A DNA stretch of 19,556 bases. Source: Cyanobacteria bacterium UBA11370 (GTDB lineage Bacteria; Cyanobacteriota; Cyanobacteriia; Cyanobacteriales; Coleofasciculaceae). Under the pieces are notes generated by a model. That model made no database searches. It saw only the letters and a list, made by a program, of their open reading frames with translations, and had not been told where the DNA came from. The position numbers and the translations under genes were made by a program. Positions 1 through 5,938 of this stretch are shown piece by piece; within the stretch, counting starts at the first letter, position 1, and each line of letters starts with the position of its first letter. The stretch spans positions 5,691 to 25,246 of the forward strand of contig DNGI01000186.1 in NCBI GenBank assembly GCA_003486645.1, in the 5' to 3' direction.

Positions 1-59
1 CCACTCCCCAAAACCTAGGAATTTATCCCTCATGAGTATGAGAACTGCTATATAAATTT

Positions 60-2168
60 TCAAGCCAAATTGACTGTGATTACTAAATCATTAAAATCCC
101 GATCGCCACCACCGAATAAATCCTCAAAGGCAAAGGTATTTTTATCAAGCTGACGAACATGATCCACCCCATCCGGATTTGCCCCAATATAAGCAAAGTA
201 AGCTAGCTTTCCTTGACCATGCTGATTGTTGGGATTGTGGGCTAAAAATTCCTCTGGTGTGCCATCGGCAATAATAAATGGCGCTAGTAGCTTTCCAGCG
301 GGTAATAGTTCTTGGTCTAAATCCAATCGTTGACTAACAGCAGCTTGAGCATATCCTGGATCACTAGGCTTGAGATTGCCAATATGGCCTTTATAATTAT
401 CAACAACGTAAAACCCGCCTGAATTATTATAGGCAGCTTCGCTACTGACCGTAAATTCAGCAGATACCATGCCTGTTAAGCGATCGCGTAAATCAAGGAG
501 TTCTGGTTGTTTAGCAGCATTTGTATTGCTAATCGGGATTAATTCTGGGGAATTGATGTGTTTCGGTGGTGGCGCTAAGGGCAACTCTCGATCTGTTCGG
601 GAATCTGTATTATTATCGCTATGATCTGTTCCAGGGAGTTCAGTATCCGTTGGCGAGACATCGATAACCCCTAAGTTATTAGAACGATTACCAGGCATAC
701 CAGAACCACCAATTGGCATAGCCCCACCTGTAACAATAGGATTGCCAGGTAGGGGTGGCGTTTGTAAATAACTGCCATTATCTGTCAATACTCCTAGCTT
801 GGGATCAGTAAGAATGGCACTCGCCGTTACCTTAACATCATTGGGATTCGGATATGAGGATTGAAAATTTCCTCCACCATTAATGAATGACTGACCCACA
901 TGATGGGTACCATTCCAATTATTGCCGCCATTGTAGGCAAAGTTATCGGAGAAAAGAGAATCTTTCAGATTAACCTTAGAACTGTTACCCCAAACACCTC
1001 CGCCCTGCCATCCCGCATAATTTTTGGCAATTGTAGTTTTGGTAATGGTCGCTGGTGCGGAACCTGCGTTCAACATGATTCCCCCACCTAAACCTTGTTT
1101 GCCATCCGGGGACTCTGCCCGATTGCCATAAAAGGTACTATTAGCAATGATAGTGGAGTAATTAATATCTGTGGTTAATCCACCCCCCTGTTGAAAGGCG
1201 CGGTTATAAGCAACGGTGGTATTTCTGATTTCTAAATCACCGTTACCATGTTGGATTCCTCCACCGGAAGAAACTTTACTGATATTGTAAATAACCTGAT
1301 TATTGATGATGGTACTATTTTCAACAATGGATTTGTCACCCTCATAAGTCCATAACAGTAATGCCCCTCCATGCCCTGCGGCTTTATTCCGTTCAAATCG
1401 ACTGTTAGAAATTCGGATTACACCGGGCTTATTCCAGCCAATTCCATCGGTATAAACGGCACCCCCATAACCCATTGTATGGGGAGCAAATGCACCACCT
1501 GCTGAAGAATCATTGCGGATAAAGGTAGAGTTTTCGATAGTCGTTTGAGAGTTACGAATATTGATGGCCCCACCGTTAAGTCCCTTGTTATTTGTAAACC
1601 GACTGTTTCTAACAATCAGCGTTCCAGTTCTGGAGGTGATTGCCCCCCCCGCTAGTTCACTTTTCTTGCCCCCAATGTCATTACCTTGGCAGCTATTATT
1701 ATCAAATTTACTGTTAATGACCGTTGTCGTAGCACCCCAACCTGTAAGAATTGCACCACCAGCCGTGCCATTCGCATGATTATTCCTAAATTGGCAATTT
1801 TGGATGGTAAGTTTAGTGTTGTTTTCTGCCCAAATTCCTGCTCCTCCTCCGGCATCACCAACGGCTACAGTTTTACCATTAATAATACTCAAATTCCGCA
1901 GGGTTACTGTTAGGGGAATCCAAGGCTGAACACCACTGACAAAAAAAACGCGGGAGGTATTATTCCCGCTAATCTTTAAACCCGGTGCATCAGCACCATC
2001 AAGGGTTAAGTTTTTGTTGATGACTAGTTGACCACTAGTAAGCGTAATTGTTTTTTGAGCCAGATTGGAAGAGAATTTGATCGTGTCTCCGGCTTTGGCG
2101 GCGGCGAGTATTGCTCTGAGTGAACCTTGTCCTTGATTCGCTGTATTCGTAACTGTAAGAATTGCCAT
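60..2168 (-). CDS. Beta-helix repeat protein with C-terminal DUF4114 domain
   Basis: A 702-residue protein, probably cell-surface or secreted; no enzymatic role can be assigned. Residues 1-60 contain GQGSLRAIL, the variant of the CSLREAI-type start seen at the head of many bacterial right-handed beta-helix proteins. Residues about 60-430 are short repeats rich in N, G and S with recurring forms such as GGAI and IENSTF, typical of parallel beta-helix (pectate-lyase-like) coils. A low-complexity linker rich in T, D and P follows (about 500-570). Residues about 575-702 look like DUF4114: GGFYVVDN near its start and FEDLFGGGDRDFNDLVI at the end, an acidic, probably calcium-binding tail seen in cyanobacterial and marine surface proteins. 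No Sec signal peptide is visible at MAILTVTNTA, so export would use another route or a tail signal. The start has an AGAGG ribosome site about 10 bases upstream. It is monocistronic, with repeats upstream. Confidence 0.85.
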   Translation of the reverse strand: MAILTVTNTANQGQGSLRAILAAAKAGDTIKFSSNLAQKTITLTSGQLVINKNLTLDGADAPGLKISGNNTSRVFFVSGVQPWIPLTVTLRNLSIINGKTVAVGDAGGGAGIWAENNTKLTIQNCQFRNNHANGTAGGAILTGWGATTTVINSKFDNNSCQGNDIGGKKSELAGGAITSRTGTLIVRNSRFTNNKGLNGGAINIRNSQTTIENSTFIRNDSSAGGAFAPHTMGYGGAVYTDGIGWNKPGVIRISNSRFERNKAAGHGGALLLWTYEGDKSIVENSTIINNQVIYNISKVSSGGGIQHGNGDLEIRNTTVAYNRAFQQGGGLTTDINYSTIIANSTFYGNRAESPDGKQGLGGGIMLNAGSAPATITKTTIAKNYAGWQGGGVWGNSSKVNLKDSLFSDNFAYNGGNNWNGTHHVGQSFINGGGNFQSSYPNPNDVKVTASAILTDPKLGVLTDNGSYLQTPPLPGNPIVTGGAMPIGGSGMPGNRSNNLGVIDVSPTDTELPGTDHSDNNTDSRTDRELPLAPPPKHINSPELIPISNTNAAKQPELLDLRDRLTGMVSAEFTVSSEAAYNNSGGFYVVDNYKGHIGNLKPSDPGYAQAAVSQRLDLDQELLPAGKLLAPFIIADGTPEEFLAHNPNNQHGQGKLAYFAYIGANPDGVDHVRQLDKNTFAFEDLFGGGDRDFNDLVITVNLA

Positions 2169-2396
2169 AGAATTGCTACCTCTGAATTCTGAATTCTAGT
2201 GTAAATATGGGGATACTCATCTCACGGAAATCATGAGTTACTAAATGCTAAAAAATTCCGTGGGTCTGTCCTCTCCTATTGGGTTGAATACCCTGAATTA
2301 GCACGGACATGGAAATGGGGAGACATAGTGAGGTTTTTGTTAAGGGTAATTAGACCGAATTGATATTACCAAACCTCTTATTGGCAGTCGAAATTA

Positions 2397-2475
2397 CCCC
2401 TTTTAATCCTCTCTTAGCCAAGGGAGAAACTAAATCCCTCTCCTTACCAAGGGGAAGGTTGGGATGGGGTTTTAA
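2397..2475. repeat. Intergenic hairpin-rich repeat, cyanobacterial type
   Basis: This noncoding stretch alternates C/T-rich and G/A-rich words that fold locally, for example the 7-bp stem CTCTCTT / AAGGGAG at 2409-2426 and CCTT-acc-AAGG at 2442-2452. It runs into GGGATGGGGTTTTAAGG. Wording of this kind is common in dispersed intergenic repeats of cyanobacteria. It produces a spurious 78-codon reading frame. Only one copy is in the window, so its repeated nature is inferred. Confidence 0.35.
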
Positions 2476-2605
2476 GGATTTATGCAAGAGGTCTATTCTT
2501 GTTCCTTGCTTCCTCTTGATCGCCCAAACAACAGAATTGTTCCCATCAATAAAATTTGATCAGCAAGAGAAAATGAGTGGACTTCCAATACGCTAATCAG
2601 CATTT

Positions 2606-2703
2606 AATACCAAGTTGCAGCTCATATTAGTAGATAGGGGGACAAGGGGGACAAGGGGGACAAGGGAGAAAGAAATTACTACGTATGAACGCAACTGGGT
2701 ATA
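2606..2703. mobile_element. MITE-like element with imperfect 29-30 bp terminal inverted repeats
   Basis: The left arm (2606-2635) and right arm (2675-2703) are imperfect reverse complements sharing the blocks AGTTGC, TCATA and AGTA. Between them lie three tandem copies of GGGGGACAA (2637-2663). No coding capacity is present. The size of about 98 bp, inverted ends and intergenic position fit a non-autonomous miniature element or a palindromic dispersed repeat. No target-site duplication is obvious. Confidence 0.5.
2637..2663. repeat. Tandem 9-mer GGGGGACAA x3
   Basis: Three perfect consecutive copies of GGGGGACAA, followed by a degenerate fourth beginning GGGAGAA. They form the centre of the inverted-repeat element at 2606-2703. 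Copy number is likely to vary between strains through slippage. Confidence 0.8.
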
Positions 2704-2870
2704 AGTTGGTCTTTAAAAGGCTGGGGGAGAAGATGGCTGCAATTGAAATGCACATCAGCTTACTGCTCAGATGAGGAGCATAAACCGAGAATCAACTTGG
2801 GAGGCAAATCTCAAATCCAGAATAGTATGAGCAACCTAAATAAGGGACGGCTTATTTTAACTGAGCTACT

Positions 2871-4478
2871 CTAATTTCCGCTCCAACCAATAGGTAGATT
2901 ACAACAAGAAGATTGACTGTTAAAATTAGCGCCCACATTGGTTTCTTCATCCAGCACCCTCACCACCTGGTTGTAGATTTCCTCAGCTTGTTGTCCAGAG
3001 TCGCCGATGCAGGTTAATCCCAGTTTGCCAAACTCCGAGAGTGCGCCCATGAGATGAAATACTGTACCTGTTCGAGTGCTACCATCAAAATGCAGGCGAT
3101 GGTGGGCGATAATATCCATGAGGTCATTCGGCATTAAGCCGAGGTAACGCTCTTTTTGTAAATTGTCAGAAGCAATATAATATTTCTCTCGACCTTGATG
3201 GTCGTAAAAAAGGCCTGTTGATAGTTCATAACGACCATTGGTTAAATATTTGAGCGTCATGAAGGGATGGGTTGTGCCTCCTTTCCGCAGATTAATTTCT
3301 ATTGCTTGGATGTCCCATGATACAGCACTATTATCCGGCTGACGAACCGCAACAAAATCAACTCCGTAACGTTCTATTGCTCCTTTTTCAGCTAAAGCTT
3401 GACCAATTCGTAGCCCCAAATTTTGCAAACGCAACCGATAATTTGCATCCGCTGGAAATCGGCAACCGAGATAAATTTGACCGTCTGGTCCTCCTAATAT
3501 TTGATCATGAGTTGAAAGAATTTTAACTTCGCCTGTGGGAGTAATATAGCCCTGAACCGAGGGCGATCGCTTCTCTTCTCCTTCGATAAAGGCTTCAACA
3601 ATTGCCCCTAATTCTGGAATACGACTGGAAAAATTTGCCCAGGTTTCATTTTTACCTTGAAAACGTAAATATTCCAGGCGATCGCTCAATACTTTTACTC
3701 GTTCAGGATGAGAAACTTCTCCGGGAGCGACTGATAGAATGGGTTTTAAATCTAAGATAGCATTCCCTTCTCCAGAAAAACCTTCATTCAGCTTAATCAC
3801 AATCCGTTTTAAGGAGGGTTGTCGTTCCCATAACTCAGCCGCTGCTATGGCTAAATCATTGGCATTCCAGACTGTCTCGCTACCATCGGGACAAGGGACA
3901 CCACTAATTTTAAAAATTTCCCGGCTGCCACTTTTTGTACCCCAATAGAGTAAATCTGGATCGGGAGCTAATAAGGGAATATCGAGTTGTACGGATAATT
4001 GTCGCTCTAAATCCGTTGAATTATAACAAACCAAGTAAGATTTTTGGGGACGGAGTGCCTTACGAATTCGCTCCATTAATCGGGGACGCTCTAAGATTTT
4101 TTGACTCAGAGGTTTAAGAGAGGAATCATAGGTTGTCATCAGCAAGAGGCGATCGCGTGCATGGGAAAAGGGAATTCCTGGTAATAGCTGCAAATAGTAA
4201 TCAATGACAGTGGGTGATAGGGGTTGTGCCGTAACATAAATCACACGAGTGCGCGGGTTACGCAACCGAATTAAAGAAAATAATAGCCGTTCTTCGTAAT
4301 GTAAAAAGCCATCAATCTTGGCAAGTTCTCGCTGATCGAGACTGACGGACGGTACAACTAAGATATCGTGGTCATCTTGGTCAAACAAGTCAATGCTATA
4401 CCAGCGATCGCGCAACTGACGCTGAAGATACCGAAACTGTTCGGCTAACGCCGAGGAAGATTGATTTAATGTATCCAT
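2871..4478 (-). CDS. PGM1-related peptide ligase (ATP-grasp)
   Basis: A 535-residue protein resembling the ATP-grasp ligases annotated in cyanobacteria as peptide ligase PGM1-related, after the pheganomycin ligase PGM1. Such enzymes activate a carboxylate as acyl phosphate with ATP and join it to an amine. Residues about 1-190 form an N-terminal domain without a recognisable catalytic motif. The glycine-rich ATP loop IVIKLNEGFSGEGNAIL lies near residues 225-241. Later come AIVEAFIEGEEKRSPSVQG and the metal-binding, active-site-like stretch AIEINLRKGGTTHPF. The substrate is unknown, and no short precursor-peptide gene is visible beside it. The start codon is preceded by purine-rich AAGGTGGG. 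It is divergent from the small plus-strand genes that follow. The first 23 codons recur as a relic at 15508-15594. Confidence 0.75.
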   Translation of the reverse strand: MDTLNQSSSALAEQFRYLQRQLRDRWYSIDLFDQDDHDILVVPSVSLDQRELAKIDGFLHYEERLLFSLIRLRNPRTRVIYVTAQPLSPTVIDYYLQLLPGIPFSHARDRLLLMTTYDSSLKPLSQKILERPRLMERIRKALRPQKSYLVCYNSTDLERQLSVQLDIPLLAPDPDLLYWGTKSGSREIFKISGVPCPDGSETVWNANDLAIAAAELWERQPSLKRIVIKLNEGFSGEGNAILDLKPILSVAPGEVSHPERVKVLSDRLEYLRFQGKNETWANFSSRIPELGAIVEAFIEGEEKRSPSVQGYITPTGEVKILSTHDQILGGPDGQIYLGCRFPADANYRLRLQNLGLRIGQALAEKGAIERYGVDFVAVRQPDNSAVSWDIQAIEINLRKGGTTHPFMTLKYLTNGRYELSTGLFYDHQGREKYYIASDNLQKERYLGLMPNDLMDIIAHHRLHFDGSTRTGTVFHLMGALSEFGKLGLTCIGDSGQQAEEIYNQVVRVLDEETNVGANFNSQSSCCNLPIGWSGN

Positions 4479-4533
4479 CGCCCCAAACCCACCTTAATCT
4501 TGATATCAGTGATTTTAACGATTGTAAGAGGAA

Positions 4534-4719
4534 TTGGTTGGAAATTTAGGTAAGTGGCATGGCGATCGCACTTTTGTTGGTCGTTGGTTTCACGAACCGA
4601 TAGACCCAACAGGCGACACCCTTGCTGATATTGTTGCAGGTTTAAGGAAAATCAAGCCAGGAGCAGTGAAGGAGTTTATTCGGCTATACCTGGGTAAGAA
4701 GGTTGAGGATGAGGAGTAG
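4534..4719 (+). CDS. Doubtful 61-codon ORF (possible gene remnant)
   Basis: A short frame opened only by TTG, just downstream of a stop, and ending in an acidic tail (KKVEDEE). The middle part, DTLADIVAGLRKIKPGAVKEF, has protein-like composition with a plausible amphipathic helix, which is why it is kept. The purine run AGAGGAA sits almost against the TTG, too close for a good ribosome site. It could be the surviving 3' part of a small helical protein of the toxin-antitoxin type, or chance. It also occupies most of the 363-bp gap between the ligase and the Uma2 gene; nothing else was seen in that gap except AT-rich DNA before 4842. Confidence 0.25.
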   Translation: MVGNLGKWHGDRTFVGRWFHEPIDPTGDTLADIVAGLRKIKPGAVKEFIRLYLGKKVEDEE

Positions 4720-4841
4720 CGTTAAGGGTTGATGAAAACTGCAATTTATGTTGAATTTTTTTTGCACGGCTTTCTCTTCATCTTATGTTAATATCTAATC
4801 ATACTACTTTAAAAAATATGCCCAATTAACTTAAGTAAGAA

Positions 4842-5465
4842 ATGATGACAACCACTACAGTTAAAAAACTCACGTTTGAGGAATTTCTAGACGAATACCC
4901 CGATGGTTCAGGTATCTACGAATTAGTAAATGGAGAAATTGTGAGAGTGGAACCAACTAGAGCGCATAAGAATGTAGCCAGGTTTTTGATGTTTACTTTC
5001 AACGATGAAATTAGGCGTTTGGAACTTGACTATATTGTTGACAAGGATATTATCATCAAAACCCTAACCGCAGACGGGGAAGAACGAGGTAGAAACCCAG
5101 ATCTAAGTGTGGTTAGTAAATCCCTGTGGAATAGTAATGTCTTTGCTTATGGTGCTATCACTGAACCGATTCAACTGGCGGTGGAAGTTATTTCCACCAA
5201 TTGGGAAGATGATTATGTTGATAAGCTTGATGAATATCAACGGCTTGGTATTTCTGAATATTGGATCGTCGATTATTTGGCAATAGCTTCTAGGACTTAT
5301 CTGGGTAATCCCAAAATTTCTACGGTTTTTGTTTATCAGTTAGTTGAAGGAAAGTATCACTTTAAGCAGTTTAAGGCATCAGAGCGAATTATCTCAACTA
5401 TTTTCCCAGAGTTAGAATTAACGGTTGAGCAAGTTGTCGCGGCTAGTCAGATCAGAAAACTTTAA
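4842..5465 (+). CDS. Uma2 family restriction endonuclease-like protein (DUF820)
   Basis: A 207-residue protein of the Uma2/DUF820 family, which has a PD-(D/E)XK nuclease fold and is greatly expanded in cyanobacteria. Its natural target is mostly unknown. The start TFEEFLDEYPDGSGIYELVNGEIV is the usual family opening. The catalytic frame is visible as RNPDLSVV (about 86-93), LAVEVIS (about 111-117) and DKLDEYQRLGISEYWIVD (about 126-143), giving the D, E-V and K-type positions. Length matches the family's usual 180-210 residues, so the gene seems intact. Two ATG codons are adjacent at the start. An AT-rich region lies upstream, with TTGCAC (4761) and TATGTT as a possible weak promoter. It stands alone rather than in an obvious operon. 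Confidence 0.9.
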   Translation: MMTTTTVKKLTFEEFLDEYPDGSGIYELVNGEIVRVEPTRAHKNVARFLMFTFNDEIRRLELDYIVDKDIIIKTLTADGEERGRNPDLSVVSKSLWNSNVFAYGAITEPIQLAVEVISTNWEDDYVDKLDEYQRLGISEYWIVDYLAIASRTYLGNPKISTVFVYQLVEGKYHFKQFKASERIISTIFPELELTVEQVVAASQIRKL

Positions 5466-5552
5466 GCGCAATCTTAGCTCAGTAACAGACAAGTTAATCG
5501 AAGGTCTAAGGCGACTCCTCGATTTGCCTGGTTGTTTCTATGTATATGTTAA

Positions 5553-5566
5553 TTAAGTCAACTTAA
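5553..5566. promoter_or_regulatory. Dyad TTAAGT-ca-ACTTAA upstream of the XRE promoter
   Basis: A perfect 6-bp inverted repeat separated by two bases, just upstream of the -35 element of the XRE gene. Its right half begins a direct repeat, ACTTAAATTT (5561-5570), that recurs as ACTTGAATTT at 5583-5592. The copies are 22 bp apart, about two turns of the helix, so a protein could bind both on one face. Confidence 0.4.
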
Positions 5567-5568
5567 AT

Positions 5569-5597
5569 TTGTAAATTAATTTACTTGAATTTATAAA
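5569..5597 (+). promoter_or_regulatory. Sigma70-type promoter of the XRE gene with embedded palindrome
   Basis: TTGTAA (5569-5574) and TATAAA (5592-5597) are separated by 17 bp, a good primary-sigma-factor promoter. The start codon is 16 bases after the -10 box, so the 5' leader would be under ten bases. The perfect 14-bp palindrome GTAAATTAATTTAC (5571-5584) overlaps the -35 box and spacer, where a repressor would block RNA polymerase. Autoregulation by the XRE protein is inferred. Confidence 0.55.
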
Positions 5598-5612
5598 ATA
5601 TGAGAATATGAC

Positions 5613-5834
5613 ATGGCAAAGGACGGAAAACGAATTACTTTTGCGTACTTGAGGGAACGTGCTGGCTTAACGCAGCGCCAGATATCAATTGCGATGGATG
5701 TGACTGTCACTACCGTTTCACAGTGGGAGACAGGGGCGCGAAGACCACGTTTGTTTCCAGAACAAACTCAGAAATTATTGCAAGTGCTTAACTGTACTCT
5801 TGAGGAATTTGTTGAAGCGTTTAGTCAGGAGTGA
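5613..5834 (+). CDS. Small XRE-family helix-turn-helix regulator
   Basis: A 73-residue protein that is essentially one lambda-repressor-like (Cro/C1, HTH_3) domain. Residues 11-66 hold the five-helix unit: FAYLRERAGLTQRQISIAMD is helices 1-2, VTVTTVSQWETGARRPR the turn and recognition helix 3, followed by QTQKLLQVLNCTLEEFVEAF. It would bind operator DNA as a dimer. Two palindromic sites lie over its own promoter and another (5857-5872) between it and the toxin gene 104 bp downstream, so it is a candidate regulator of itself and of the toxin island. No partner toxin of the HigBA type adjoins it; the Uma2 gene lies 147 bp upstream. No strong ribosome site is visible, in keeping with the very short predicted leader. 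Confidence 0.85.
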   Translation: MAKDGKRITFAYLRERAGLTQRQISIAMDVTVTTVSQWETGARRPRLFPEQTQKLLQVLNCTLEEFVEAFSQE

Positions 5835-5856
5835 GAGTTGGCTAGCTTTCTATAGC

Positions 5857-5872
5857 ATTTCCAGATGGAAAT
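5857..5872. promoter_or_regulatory. Dyad ATTTCCA-ga-TGGAAAT ahead of the toxin gene
   Basis: A perfect 7-bp inverted repeat with a two-base centre, lying between the XRE stop codon and the toxin start. The two-base centre is too small for a stable RNA hairpin, so a dimer-binding operator is likelier than a terminator. It differs in sequence from the dyads at 5553-5584, so binding by the XRE protein is possible but unproven. Confidence 0.4.
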
Positions 5873-5938
5873 TTTGTTTGCACATCAGCTTACTATATGC
5901 TGTTTCTAGCAGACATAATCGCAACAGCAAAGATAGTC

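Noticed and set aside
2360..2596. A 78-codon plus-strand reading frame
   Set aside because: It runs through an intergenic hairpin repeat with C/T and G/A-rich blocks; its product is low in information and has no ribosome site or family likeness.
5897..5938. Toxin start at 5897 with a hydrophobic head suggesting a signal peptide
   Set aside because: The extra residues have only a short hydrophobic stretch without a cleavage site, no ribosome site is seen, and the following MSSRRHIYKK start fits leaders of cyanobacterial cargo proteins better. Not fully excluded.
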